Shown: piece after piece, positions 37,201 through 51,939 of the stretch
Numbering within the stretch: position 1 is the first letter of the stretch
How the letters are laid out: every line of letters starts with the position of its first letter
Assembly (NCBI RefSeq): GCF_901933205.1
Contig: NC_044601.1
Location: 32,774,352-32,838,351, forward strand
DNA length: 64,000 bases
Direction of reading: 5' to 3'
Source of the DNA: Camarhynchus parvulus
Lineage: Eukaryota; Chordata; Aves; Passeriformes; Thraupidae
Translations under genes and position numbers: made by a program
The notes under the pieces: generated by a model
Told to the model about the DNA's origin: nothing
Database searches by the model: none
The model's input: only the letters and a program-made list of their open reading frames with translations

Positions 37201-40200
37201 GGAGCACTGCCTCCATGTAGAACTGCCAAGAGGGTTTTCACTGTCACTGTGTCCCTCTTGTCCAATCCAGGGCCCATTTTTGATTAAAATTTAAATAAAA
37301 TGGTTCTAAATCTTAGCTGAATACCTCAAGATTGCACAAGCAGGGGGAAGTAATGTAACAGAGGTTATGGCAGGAGCTGGAAATAGTATGGGGTTCTGAG
37401 GGCTGTAAATCTCCAGGAGAGTCGGAATTTATAATAATAAAATACTGAGGGAACGCAGAATCCCATGTAGCTACTTCTCATTTCTATTGATCTAAAAGAG
37501 GAACTTTACTTTATCTCGATTACAGTGTACCTGATGGTTTAACTGTCCTTTTTAAAACCTCTGTCTAAAACTGTAATAATCCATCTGATCAGTAGGCTGT
37601 TAACTTTAAAAGCAGTGGAATTAGAGGAGGGAATTTAAATTAAAATTACTACATTAATTTAATTGAATGCTTATTCCATACACCAAGTAATAAAAAACCA
37701 TCATGGAGAATTACAGAAAGTGTTCTTGTTGCTCCATATATTATATCTGGTACTGAAGAATAATTCTTTTCTAGGAACCACCCTCGACACAGACTTCTTG
37801 CATATTTCTTTTCAAGCTAATAAACTAGTCACTGGAGATGTTTGGTGCTGTTGTAGTTTTGATTCATAACAATCAGTTTTTAAAATCTTATCAAGAAGTT
37901 TAATTCTTAGTCTGCTTTCAAAGTAGCTATTTGATAACCACCAGCACTATGAAACAAAAGAAATTCCTTCCAGGATGAAAAAATAATTAACAGTCAGGGT
38001 GGTGGATAGGAAAACAGCAAACTAAAGAAGTAAATATCTAAGAAACTTAAACCAGAAACATTTAAGGTACAATAATTTAATTTAGATATAATATTACTTC
38101 AGCTGAGGCTGATTATTCTCAAATGTAGTCTGAGGCTTTACAGTTATGATAAAGATCATTGCCTTGCTCTGTTAATCCTACGGATACATTTTCATAACGT
38201 GATGTGGTTTTCCATTTAATTACTTTCATAACAGATTTAAATATTTTTATGAGAGTTAACCTGAAGTGGTGGGAGAAACACCTTGCAAACTGTTAGCAGC
38301 CATGTACTTTTCTTACCAAGGAAGGAATGCTGTGCTCCATTTTTGTTCCATCACCTTGTGTCTGCACCAAATGCATGTCTCCTCAGTGAATTCTTCTCTT
38401 CCCAGCTTAGCTGATAATTTTACAACAAAATACTGAGGAAAACTTTTCAAATTGTTTACTGCTAACATTGAGAGCACTAGGAATAAAAAATTTGTTTCTT
38501 TGTGAAGTGGAGGTATGTGTTTGAAGATATTTGTTTCTTTATGAAGGGAAGCATATGTCTTTGCTTCCTCTGTTCCATATACCTTTATTATATCCCTCTC
38601 CCTTGTCCTCTCTTAGATATTTCTCGGAGGACAACCGCAGCACTATTCACTATTACATCTCCTCTACTTGGAAATACTGGTTTCTTAAGGCAGACTAAAA
38701 GACAAAATTTATATATTTATAAATAGATATGCTTATGAATGGACTCAGTCCTGACATTTTGAAAAGCCAGTGGAGTAAGGATTTTGTTGTTCACTAACTT
38801 GCAGTCTCATACATTCCCAATTGGATGGGTGTGTGGATCTTTGGTTTTCAGCACAACTTTTCTCCTGACTTTGCTGTGGCCTGCAATTTTGCATCCTATT
38901 AAATGTAAGTGCTGGATGTCCACTGATGTTTTTCCATGTCTTTCCTTACAATTAGTGACTATTTTAGTGATTTCTTTACCTGTTCTTTTATCCAGGTATC
39001 TGCTGTAGCAGTCCTCTGCTGTTGATGTCTGCTACTTTTGTGGAGAAGGTTTCCCCAGTTTAAAAGAAGCAAATCCAACCAAACCAATGAGGAATTCATC
39101 TCCAAAACAGATGGAATGCTTTGATCTCAGGGCTCCTCCTGCTCTGGGACACCCAGCAAAAGCCACCGCAGGGAATGGTGTGAATACTCCTTACTCTCCT
39201 CAGCCTCAAGCCAGTCATTTTGGCTGACTGTGTTGGAGGTGCTGAGACACTGAGACAGTGTTACATGAGGGCAGGGGGCTGGGACTGAGTCTTTTTCCTA
39301 ACCATTTTTGTTCGAGGAATGGGGTTAATTCTGGACTGAATGCCCATGTCTGTCACTTGGCACTGTGTGGGACCCCATGTCAGTTGTTTAGGTTTCTCTT
39401 GTTTCTCCTGTAAACAGAAAAATTGTGGGTGCTTCTACAGGCATAGTGAAGGGAAACACATGGGATACAAGGGAATTCTTACTGCAGGCAAGGTCAGCAC
39501 CCTGATGATGGGTGAGGCTTCATGCAAGACATGGCACAAAGGCATTATGAAAGGCATCCTCTGTTCCCCAGGAGATCAGTGGACTAAGAGGCTGCTGGCA
39601 TCCCTGGGCTTGGTGCACGCTGCTTGGCTGTGGGTGCATCATGTGTAGGTGTAGCACTTCCTCTGGGGTGGGCTGGTCTGAAATGAGTGGTTGCATCTTA
39701 TAATGACAAATGTTTTTGAGGCCTGAACCAAAGCCAGTTGAAGTCATTGGGAAAAACTCTGCAGCTTCAAAGGGATTTGGATTAAAGCCATGAGAAATTT
39801 TCACTTTGTTTTTTTAAATAAACACTCTCCAACTTGTAATTGACATTGTGCTTAAAGCATGCTTTTAAAAATCTTATTTTGCTTTTAAAGCTTCTATATC
39901 AGGTGGCAAAGAGAGTATGATTTTCTGAATAAATTAAAAAGTCTGGGGTTTTTTTTGGTCTTTTGTTTGGTTTTTTTTTTCATGTGGCAGTGTGACATTA
40001 TAATGCCTTAAATTGTTCTGTGCATACCAAAAAGTACTCATAGTACATACTGTAATTTCTTGTAATCATTTTGTTCACTAGCCTATGCCCTTGAGAAAAA
40101 TATTTGCCAAAATAACATTCATGAAAACCTCTTTTTTCCGACTTTGCTTGGAAACCCACAAACCCACATACATATTTGCAATTATCGGATTTTAATAAGT

Positions 40201-41616
40201 GGGAGTTAATATACCTGCTTTATTCATGCATATTAAAATGTGCTAACATAAGAGGGTCTTTTGGAGGAGGGGGAGAGAGAGTTGGAATTCTGCCTCTTTG
40301 GAAGAAGTCCACCTCCAGTCTGAGGTGCAGCTCTGACAGATTATGCCCAAGCAATGGAGATAGTAAGGTTTTGCTTTGTCCCATGGCAGCATTTGCTGAA
40401 AACAGACAACATCGCAGGCGCAGGCGAGTCTGTGGGCCAGGAGAGCCTGAGGGATAAAACAGTGGCCACATCCCACCCAAGTGTCTCCTTCCAGCTTTGA
40501 ACGTTCCCGGCTGGAGGGGGGAGTCTCCAGAACCTTTATACCTTCCTTTCAAGGGCCTGCTGGTTAATTTTATTGCAGTTCAATTTCCAGCTGGCAGTGA
40601 AAATCAAATAAATGAAAATCAGTGTAAGACTTGGTTTGGTCTTGGACTCTGACCTTGCCCCCTTCTTTGTCTTGGCTACAGCAATACTTCGAAATACATC
40701 TTTTGTAAAGGCCCACAGTTATTAAGACATCTTACATTTCAAGCCTACAGATGTCCAGGTCCTATAAAGCTCTTGTTACGTAAGAGAAGTGAGATTTTCA
40801 GTTTATGCTAAACAGAAAAAAATTTGGCATATCAGAACTAAAGTAACACTAAAAGATGTGATAAAAGACTCTTTAAAGAGTTAACCTTGGTGCTCCACCA
40901 AAACCATGTGTAGGTCTCATTTTTCAAGAAAATGGATTAGGAGGAAGGAGATTCCTTGTTTTTTTGACATTTACTCTTTGCTATTTTTTTCCATATGAGC
41001 CTACATCTGTTAAGACTTGTAAGTATATGTTTAACATAAGACAAAAAATTAGATATTGGCGCCAATTCTTGCCACGAATTCTAAACACAATCTTCAAAAT
41101 TGAGACCTGCAATGAAATGAGAGGGGACAATGTCCTAAGAGTCGTGTTTAAAAAATTAATTTTCCCCATTAGCTTGGAATGTTACTGAGCTTTACTGAAT
41201 ATTGCTGCCAGTGCAGAAACTACATCTCACTAAAGGTAATGGTCATGCTTTCTTGGCCTTCCCTGTGTACTGTGTCACAGATGACAGCACGGGCCATTGG
41301 TCACATAAGCAAGCAGGGGGAAAAAGATGTGTAGCTAGCGACAGTAACAGCCTTTGTAGCAACATTTTATTTTTCTGCTGGCATCGCTTGAGGATGTGAT
41401 TGCAATCATTAGTGCAACTTTGACCTGTGATTTTTTTGGCTGGAGAGGATAAGCATTTTTTGCTTATCAAATGAAGTAGGAATGTGGGTGTCTCTAAGTA
41501 ATTGCTTTTGAAACATGAATATGCAGTTGCAGCAACAAGGGAAAAGTTTCACTGAAACTATTTTTCATGGAAATACAGATAGGTTTTGAACATTGTTATA
41601 TGTCTGCAGGAGCAGA

Positions 41617-41640
41617 CTTTTGCAAGTGTGCTTGCAAAAG
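41617..41640 (+). repeat. Perfect 10-bp hairpin with 4-nt loop
   Basis: CTTTTGCAAG, the loop TGTG, then CTTGCAAAAG. It is a small palindrome in intergenic DNA with no known role. Confidence 0.85.
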
Positions 41641-43850
41641 GACTGTTTGGGTAACTGTAGAAGCAATGAAGAAGATGTGATTCTAGAAATCATAAATCAC
41701 AGAAATACTTCTAAGAAATATACCAGTTCTTTTTGCAAGTGTGAGATACGATAAGCAAGATACATTGTGAGATGTTTCATGGTTGTACTTTTGAAATTCA
41801 GCTAGCACATGTACTTCCATATAATTAAGAGCTTAAAATACCGTGTTCCATAATGGGATGAAACCACTTATATAATTGTGCATCATTGTGCCTTGATCCA
41901 CCAGCAGCTTCTTAGTAAATTTTCTAACAGACCAAAGTTCATGCATTTTTCTCAGAAGCTTAAGCCTATTATCAGTAATCTTGAAAGTAGACACTGTTGG
42001 TAAAAACAATTAAATAAATATTTATATGTTTTCAATTGATTTCACAGTCTTTATAACAAAGAACACTTGGAACCTCTAGGATTTAATAAAATGAAGGGCA
42101 CTGAACAAGGCAGATGCTTTTTGGAATATCCCAGAGTTGTGATAGTAAGACAGATTTGCCCATATGTTTCATTTCACACTTTCTCAATGATTTTTATTGA
42201 TTTGGTTAAAGTGTTGTATGAGCATAGCATTGCCAACAGCAGAGTATTAAGATGCGTTACCCATGATGGCACTGTAACTATGAGTTTATTTGGAATCTTT
42301 TGTTATGTAACAAAACATCTTGTGTTGACAATTGTATGACAACCTTATGGAAAACTAGGTAATTGTGTTGATCGTTTGCTGCCTAGTTTGTCTCCTCTAT
42401 AATGAAGCTCTTTTCTTGGGTAATACAGTTGCTTGAGCAGTAATTCTGATTTACCTGTACACCAGTCTTCCAGTCTTCCACCTCTGCACCTTGTCTCATG
42501 CTAGTGGCAATGGTCTGTTATTGCAGATGACACTTTGGTATACGTTCACCTTTATTGCTAGTCCCATAAATTTCATTGGCATCCTATGTACGCATTTTAC
42601 AATTTACATATAATCTATTATCCCTGATGTTTCTTCTGCAGTTTTCCTTGTATCTCAATTAAGTTTACTTATAAAGCATTTTTTTACCATTTACTTTGTT
42701 TAATTAAAGAATTTGTGTTTCTGCATCTTGATGATACACTTTCTCTGGTGACAAAGGAATATTCTATTAAGCAGTTTCAGTACATATGGCATATATAACT
42801 AAAATGCTAAACTAAACTCAACTAAATGACTGAAATATAATCCAAAAGAACACACAGAGATATCAATACCCATATACCTATACAGCTGGTATCTGTGGTT
42901 TTTATTTTTTATAAATTAAAGTACATTTTCAGCAGCGTCATATTCACTTGTAACTCTTGGTTTAGATCTGCCCTCTTGCTGAAATGCTGTGAAATAAGTG
43001 GAATATGTTGCTTCTTCTTTATATTCATGTTCTTTTTAGTTTTAGAAAAGGTCACATTTACATTCACATCAGAGATAAGTGTGCGATGCTCCATTTTTTC
43101 AACATAGTCATTAAATACCATATAATGACCTTGGTGACACTATTGCACAGAAACATTCCCCTTCAGCATTATCACGGTCAGAAACAGTAAAGGTGCAGTG
43201 TTTGTCAGCTTCCACAGATGGAAGCTTTAATTAAAGTACTTATCTGTTACACTAAATAAATCTTCCAAATAAACAGATATTGACTCATCAATGTTTTCTG
43301 CAAGTATAAGAATTTTTCATGCCTACATTCACAAAGCTTTTATTTTTCCCATTATCCATAAATGGGTCTTGCATTTAAATGAGGTAATTCTCTAGAGAGG
43401 GACAAAGGAACTTAACAAACTTTGTTTTCTTTTATGCTCCATTAAGTCAATGTTTTCCTTCCCTCCTCTCTCCCTCCTTTAAAAAGCAAGTAAATGTTTA
43501 TTTTGGAGCAAAATGAAGGCAGCCCCTCTACCACACTTTTTTTTCTTTTTTACTTCTATTTTTCTGCTGCATAGGGTCAGGGGCAGCAAAGTTGCCTTTT
43601 GGGTTTTGGTCGTAAAATACTAATTTTGTAGACCTTTGCCTCGTCAAGTAGGCATAAACCAGCTAAGAAAAACAAACCTTTTAAGAGTATGCTGTCTGGA
43701 CTCTGTGCAATAGTATTTTGTGCTTCCAGCTCTTGACCATGAAATGCCTGCTCCTGTGTAGAAAAATAAGGGTGCAGAAGAATTAACTCCACTCTTCCCC
43801 AAGCCTTTTTAAAATGAGAATACTTTAGGGAGTGCACTCAGACTGAGGAA

Positions 43851-43932
43851 ACTTTTTGGCTTTTCATGGAAAGTCTGTCAGTAATTCCAAAATTACTTTT
43901 TGGCTTTTCATGGAAAGTCTGTCAGTAATTCC
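43851..43932 (+). repeat. Tandem duplication: two identical 38-bp copies, period 44
   Basis: The unit from ACTTTTTGGC to GTAATTCC occurs at 43851-43888 and again, without a difference, at 43895-43932, separated by AAAATT. Complete identity suggests a recent event or an assembly artefact. Confidence 0.95.
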
Positions 43933-46900
43933 CTGAAATTTCAAAAACCAGATGGATAAAAATTTTAAACTCTATGGAGTCTAAAACCTTATTGAAGGCT
44001 AAGAATTATCTTGCATATTAAATTTAAATCTAGTTAGTGTGGATCTAGATAATTTTTGTTTTGCGTTCTGTTTTCTATATGTTCAATAGATCCCCTTTGA
44101 TTAGCCTTAGCATATCTTTTACAATTAAGACCCTGAAGCTCCATGCAAAAAAATGCTTAAATTTGCAGTTGCAGGTTTGAATCTGTGTATTATATATCAG
44201 TTTCTTTAAAATAATTCTGAAGAGCTGAGAAGTATCTAAAATTTAATTTGTGTTGTATTAGAACATTTCACTGTAGCATTTCATTCCCAGCAATTGTTTG
44301 TTGTTCTGACGAAATTTTACAAAATTTTTACAAACTTAGATTTTCAGGCTCATATTTTCTTTCATATTCTGTGTGGTAAAACAAAAAAAAAAAACAGCCT
44401 AGCAGGTGCTAGAAAAAATAGATGAGTCAAGCAGAGGCAAGTTCCTAAACCAATCATAATAGTGGTCCTCAGACTTTAGTGTAGGCCAATGGATAGTACC
44501 TCTAGATATTTGAGCATTTAGCAGAAAGACTAACACAAGAAGCCTCCTACTCAAGTTCAAATCCTCTGAACTTTGTTTAAATGTAATTTAAAACTGTACT
44601 TGAAAAAAGAAAGTTATGTTTTCATAATTTGTAATTTCCTGTTTCAGTTTGAATATTCTGCATGGATGCCCAGATGAATAGCTTGGATATTTAGCCTGTT
44701 GCCTTTGCTTTCTGACATTGCACTTAAGACTTGCAAATATCTATATAGTTATAAAAATCGGCAGTCTCATATTCAGAAGTAGTTTATTCCTTTTTCTTTC
44801 TCATTTCAAAGGATTGGATTTTATCAGAAAAGCAAAGTATAGTTACAAACAGTAACTTCTGATATGTGCTTCATATTATATCTTCCAAGGTCTCTTTAAA
44901 TATTCTGCATGTTTTTTATAAGTTTAATAACTATATTTTGTGTATTTGGTGTTTTTCTTTTCAATATGAAGATATTTTGGTTTTTACGGAAAGTGCACCA
45001 TATTTGCTTTTATTCATGCATGACTGGCTTTTTTTCTTCTAAACATAAATACGGGAAGTTTTACAGTGGTATAAGACTGAGACTGTAGGTCACTGCTCAG
45101 ATCTATAATGCTTTAATAACTTTTTTTATAATATGAGCTTAATGCATAAGTTTAAATTTTAGAGGTGTTACAGACATGTATGCTCTCACTATGTATGAAC
45201 TTGGGTTTTACATAACTTTGATAGAGGAGTTCCACACAATTCCATCATTTTAATACATACCTACTGTTTTCTCAATTCTGAAATGCATTTTCTGTTTAAA
45301 TGAAGCCTTGAGAATCCTGCTTTGATGCATTAATTTCTTCCAGTGCCTGATTTTGAGAGTCATATAAGGATGATGATTTATAATGAAGTTCATTTAATGT
45401 GATTAATTTCTTAGTAGTCTCAGAGCACTTTATAGTTGGAGAATTATACTTCAAATTAATTTAAAAATTAAACAGTAAAGTAGTGACAATCATCTACTAT
45501 TCATCAAGTATAAAAAGCTCTCATCTAAGAAATAATTTATAACTGTCTGAGAAAGGATCACCAAAACACTGAGTAAATACGCATTACTGTCCTGTCATTG
45601 TATAGGCTTATAATAACAAGAATGTTTAACTTTGAAGCTGACGCCATTTCCACTGCAACAGATAAGGGCATTTTGGCCAATGTCATATCCATGGGAACAT
45701 AGGTGGTCATATCCTCTTCTTTATTCACACAGGTTAGACAACAATGTGAGTTGTGGCTCCTTGGGAAGGAGCTACAGAGGAGCTATATGTCATCTCCATG
45801 TCCTCTCTGTGGCAAGTGATGACATTTTGCATGCCACCATAGCTTTATTTACAAAGAGATTAAATAGAAGAAACACGTCAAGAAGAAGTGCAATAATAAA
45901 TTGAAAAGGAAATGCCTAACAGCAAGTAAGAGAGTAGTGAGGAAGAGTGAGGCATTGTCTATAAAAGAAGTGTGAATATGAAAAATTGGCAGGCTTTCCA
46001 AGGCAAAATTAAATTTGTAGTACTTTCCGCTCTGTTAACCTTATACAACTGACACAGCTGGGAGGGTGGAATCCAGCTCTCCTCCCTTTCTTCCCTATCA
46101 ACAAAACAATTTGGCAATTTCCATCTAGGTCTGTGTGTGTGTTCCCTCTGACGACATTGCAGTTGCACAGCCACTACTAATGACGTCATCTGAATAGTGT
46201 GGTTCTATTTACATGTTATTAACCATCTAATTTGTCTTGCAGAATTGCTGATTATGTACTTGAGTTCCTTGAATATGGGTCCATTAACATAGCTACCAAA
46301 TTGTCCTCTGACTCAAGCTAACCTCAGAAATCTTCATTGATTTCACTGTGTTAAGGGTACTTAGATTTAATTTTTAATGGGTTGTGGGAGCTACAGTTTT
46401 AACAAGTCTCACACATAATATCTGGCAGAATTGTGAAACCTGAAGAAAATAAACTGTACCTGAGGAAGAGGTACTTAATCCTTCAAACACAGCTTGGAAG
46501 ACAAGATTTAACAGGATTTTCAAACTCAGACCCAAGAAAGTTCCCTTGAATCAACTTCATTTTTTCAACTCTTGTTTTCGGTGGTTACTGTTTCTGTATG
46601 CTTAGGGCTATCAACGCAAGAAACTCCAGGTAGCCAGTTCTCTTACCCAATCCATAAGCCATCTGAGTCCATGTCGTCAAGAGATGGATCCAATGTCTGG
46701 AAATTATGCTGAGTGTTGTAGGAATCCTCAACATGGATAGATCTGGGGCCACATCTGAGGCAAGGCAGGAAGGTTTCTTCAGGAGATATCAGGAATAATG
46801 TTTTGACAACAGGTTTTACTATAGTAATCAAATAATGGGTGAATGATTTTGACCAGAAAATGATGCTATTTGCAATGGATGTACAGTAGCAGCAAAATAT

Positions 46901-49900
46901 ACAAATAGGAAAGCATGCTTATGTGAATCCTTGCTACAAAGGAACATACATTCTGAAAGGAAGAGAGCATAATCTTTTGTACTTTGTCAGCACTTAATTT
47001 TATAGTCTCATTAATTTTTATGTGACTGGAATAAGACTTCACTTCTCCTCCTATTAAGAAAGAAGTCAACAATAACCGCCTACAACAGGTCCAATTTTGA
47101 TAGTGACGTGAAAGATGGTAGCAAATATTTCCATAGGCTTATGGTATGGAGAACAGTATGTAAGCTGAGACCCATGTTAAGAAGCAAATGATTTGTGTCA
47201 GAGTAAAACTGACTCATGTCAGTTCTTGAATTAGCGTGACTTGGACTAGACCTGTACAGACAGTTTGTAATTCAACACTCTGCTGTTGTAACCTTGTGAT
47301 TGAGATCACAAATTCTCCAGAAACAGCAACATGCAATAAAGGTGGTGAGAGCACTTGGGTAGAAACGTAGGGCTGTATAGTGTCCTAATGTACCTCATGC
47401 TTGAGGCCAGGATAACAGGGCCTGAGACACCACCTTGTTTCTTGTCTGAGACACTCCCAGCAGTGCATTAACTGTTGATGCTTCCGTGATTCTTCCTAAT
47501 GTGATTGACCTACATTAAATGAGAGATTAACACAATAAGAATAACTGCTCTCTTCCACAAGAACTCTTCCGAAATCCCTCTGAAGCATCCACTGTGCTCT
47601 ATAGCACAGGTATTGCAGCAGCATCAAAGCACAAAACAACATTTAAGAGGCCAGAGGAATTTAAATAGTACAGTTTGAAGGAAGTCTGTGCAGCAATATC
47701 TTAGCAGTAGCTTGCACGTCAAGTGGCTTTTATTTAGATAAACACACAATTTGTTGGTCTTGACATTGTTTGTAGAGGACTCTTGGCCAATTTGAAATAT
47801 AATGCAGAAGTGTAAGAGAGCAATATCTGCTCTAGAAAGAATCAGAAATGTGGCAAAATGGCCTGTTGCTTCTGAGAGTGGGATGGAGCAGTTACTGAAA
47901 TGTTTGCTGGATTAGATTGCCCCCAGGCAATTCTATTTCATTTCTTTTGCAATGAGTAAATGGTGCTGAACTCCACTGTCATCTTGTTTGCTAGCATTCA
48001 CGTGCTGAATGATATCAAAGGATAACTGTAAAAAAAAGAAATAATTCAAACCCTTGCACACATATTTTCAAAGCTGAATATAGAGATTTACTTTATTGAC
48101 TCATATTAATGCTAAAAAAGCTGCATGGTTAAATCCTCAAGTATTACTGTAATTCCACCACACACACACACTGGGGTTTCCTGGAGCTTATCACCTGTAT
48201 TCTTCTGTGAATGTAGCTTAGCAAGTGGTTATAGATCAAAGATATGGAATCTGGAAAACTGTTTCAGTTTCCTACAGCTGAAATATTATGGCTGGAGGGG
48301 AGAGGACAGAAAGAAGATTCAGCCTGTGTTTCAAACTCTCATGGACTGCAAGTGGACTTAGAACCCAAAAGTATCCAAACTCCCTTGCAGAATAACACAC
48401 TATCACCTTCTTCTGAGCTATGTATGAGGTAACTCATTCCTGGCTAAGTTTCTGTGGCAAAAGCTGTTTTCAGACTTCTTTTGTGCTTTCTCATTTTCCA
48501 ATTATACTTAATTGACATTGTATTGGATAATGGAAAAAGTTAAATCTGATCTTTCATCATTGCAGTAATGTGTTCTTTTTTAATTATTGTCATTAGTTTG
48601 GGATTTTAATTTGCATTTTAATAAGTTTAATTAAACAATCAGTGAATATTTATTTTCAGAACAATCAGTTTGTGATTTTCAAAAAATTACTGGGGGAAAA
48701 AACCAGATTTCAGCCAGCAGTCCAGGTGAAAATAAATGCTTCTGTTGTGCAATGAATTTTTAAAGAAGCACGGTATCTTTCTGTAAAATGTGAACATGAA
48801 GGAAGATCTAAAAATAGTCTGTATGTACAGTCCACACAGCATACAGGAAGATCAGCCACTGAGTTTAGGTCGACTAATTGAAAATATTTGACTGTAAGAC
48901 ATTACCAAATGAGATTACTACTTCATAAGCAGCAGATTTTTTGGTGTAGGAAACAAAACTGTCTTGAGCCACATTTCTTGCATTTCTTCATATGCAGAAC
49001 AGTGTGAAATATTTAAGACCGTCTTGCAATTAATTACTTTTCCACGAGATGGCACAAGAAATCAATCTTTCTCTACCCATACTAGGAGAGTTAATTCCTG
49101 TATTTTGATTCTGACAGACAGGTATGCCCTAATAGCCTACAAAGCAATTACAATATAATGTTCCCAGCTGAGAGCTTGGAATTTGTTATTGTACATTAAT
49201 AACTGAGAGATAGGCATGTGGTAAGGGGAGCACTTCTTATTTGTTGATGAGGGAACACAGAATAGTATTGCTGTAGCTGAATTGTTTTTAACTAATATAC
49301 ATAAATATTCATGGAACTTACATGAATTAAAACACAAAGGCATCTGTTATATCATGAGGGACTTAGTGTTACAATGGGCATTTAATACTTGATTAGAAAA
49401 TGACATCTAAAAAAACCCTCTCAAACCAATCCCTCTTCATGTGGCTAAGATACTAAAATTTGTAATAAATCCCTAGTGGAGTCCTCTGAAATATTAAGCA
49501 TAGTAAGTTTATACATCATAAATTTATGAGGGAATAAAAAAAGATTAAGGCATAGGTAGTACCAGTTTCAATCCAAATTCTTTTTAAGTAAGTTCCACTG
49601 AAAGATACTTTCTTGACTGGCAATGATGAAATTTCTTGGTTTTCCTTGTCAGATAAGGTTTGAAGGAATAATAAAGAATATGATAAGAGTACAACTTACA
49701 ACTGGCAAACTGCAAGCATGACCTAAATGACATCTATGAGAAATCACAGTGGGTTGTGATCAAGCCTTGTCCAGTCTTTCTGAAGCGGACAGTCTGAGCC
49801 TTCTCTTCAGAGATAGATAATCATTGGGCTATTTGCTGCCTTGTAGGCTGGTTTTCACCTCTGCATATTCCAGGTTGTGAAAGGACTTTTTAAATTTTTT

Positions 49901-51939
49901 TACAGGAAACACTAGAGCATCAAAATTTTATTGTAACTGTTCTAACTAAAAAAAAAAAGTCATATTGGCAAGGGAACAAATCTGCCTCCCTTTTGTTCTG
50001 TGATCCAGGAGCAAGCTATTTTATTCTTTTCTAGTCCTGCTGGTATTGCTGGTCTGTTTGCAGAGTCTGAATGGGCCGCCCATGCCATTCCACTGCACAC
50101 TAAAAATGCATGACTCTCTAGAAATTAATGTAGTCATGGTTTGTATCTGGCCACTATGGTGTCATATTTTGAGGTGCATGAGTAAAATTTAATAGCCACA
50201 TCCTCTGAAGTGCAATAATTCACTTACTATTCCTTTTTTGAAATAAGAAAATTTAGACTTTACTCTCCTAGTTAGAAGCATTACCATGTGTATTATTACA
50301 AATATGCTCAATTATGCTAGTTTTAGGTAAATTGCTAGTCTAAAGAGGATTTATGAGAAAGTAAATGCAGGACATGTCTGAACAAAAGCAAATGCAGTGA
50401 AGTGTTTCAGTTTATTAAAATCTCTAGACCTTTTGAATTCCTGAATTACATTACATAAATTGCAGAGTCGTTAGAGAAGTTTTGTTTTATTACAAATCCT
50501 GAAATACTTTCAGTTCTTTAGATACAGTCTTTTTGTTCTGATAAATTTACAGTAAGTAAATACCAGCACTGGATAAAAAGCCAAGATAAAACCATCTTGC
50601 CACAAGAATGGCATTAGGTGCTTAAAGTTGATTTAAATTATTGTTGTGGTAAAATTCATTTTCTCTGCAGTTTTATGCTATTGTAGTGCTTTGGACTTGG
50701 GTGCCTTACCTTATCTGCTGTGATCTCAAGGAACTTTGCAGTTAACCCTTGGGATTGGGGTGTGTTAAGAGTCACAATACATGTAGATGGATTAATTTGT
50801 CTGGCTATAAATGAAAACATCTCTGTGTGCCTTACCATAATATTTGCTGTCTCCTTCTGTGAAGGTGATGACTTGAAAAACATCAGGTTTTTAGCCATAT
50901 TCTACAGAGTTGTAGTTAGCTGTCTTACTCTTTCTTCCAGTGTTGTGAAGATTTTCATTTCTAAGTACAATTTATAACATTTTTTAATCAGGATTTTTAT
51001 AATCTATCAAACAGATAACATACTTGCATACTTAAGTGACCGACAGAATTTTCTAAAACTTCAGAGCCTCTAGATTCCCAAATAATATAGTCTTAGTGAA
51101 CCATAGTTGTCAGAACATACTAATTGTGTTTAAAATACAGACTGCTAAAGTTAGTGGTTGACTGCAGGTCAGGCCCACCCTAGGTCTCATTCTTTCACCA
51201 AATTGTTTTTTTGCTATTCTTTCTCGGGTTGTTTAGATTTTTCTGCCTTTTACCAACTCTATTCTTTAGTATGGAGGGCATGTCACTGCCCCTCAGACCT
51301 TCCCCACTACATTTATAACACTGAAAGCTGGCTTTCTCCAGCCAACAGCTTCTGACATTTTTTAGTTTGAAGATATGTGTGTGGGGGTAGTGGTGGGGTG
51401 TTTTTTCCCTCTTCGTTCATTCTAATAGGGAGTTGCTGTGGTGGCTGTGCTTCGGTGCACTCATGCTGAACTTTACTTTTAAGGGGTTTGTTTACAAAAG
51501 AGTGTAGTTAGACTATAGATGTGAGATCCTTTAATGGTGAAGACTGGCCCAGGCCTATGGAAGGATTTCACCACCTCTCTGAACATTTTTCTTTGCTGGA
51601 ATCTGACCAAATTTTATCCCAATTCTTCCTTCCCACAGATTTTGCCTTTTTTTGACAATGACGAGATACAAAACCTGACACTTTCTGTATTGTGACAGAT
51701 CTTTTTTTCCTCTTCACTAAAGAGAAATAAGATAGACTGAGAAATAAATTTTGAGGAAATGATGTGAAGTGAAAGCAGCAGGTTTTGCATAGTTAGGGTA
51801 GGAGCTATGTTTGTCAGCCAAAAATTAAAAAAGGGGAACTCAAAGTGAGACAGAGCAAGCCCGCTGGAGTTGTAAGTTACACTTTCTGAGAATAAAAATA
51901 TCCTCAAATTAACCAGTTCGGCTTACATGAATAAGGGAT
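43933..51939. other. Intergenic DNA, no gene found
   Basis: AT-rich single-copy-looking sequence. A short (CA)n occurs at about 48160-48171. A perfect CRE-type palindrome is at 46181. The short open frames carry no recognisable protein motifs. Confidence 0.7.

Larger units (their letters stand above)
33916..43850. other. Intergenic DNA downstream of ROR2, no gene found
   Basis: I see no exon with recognisable protein, RNA gene or certain transposable element here. GC-richer patches at 34620-35190, 36840-37290 and 39100-39660 hold overlapping short open frames on both strands with no family resemblance. A T-rich, G-containing tract lies at about 39940-39980. An 8-bp hairpin GACAATCT/AGATTGTC is at 36004-36023. 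Confidence 0.7.
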
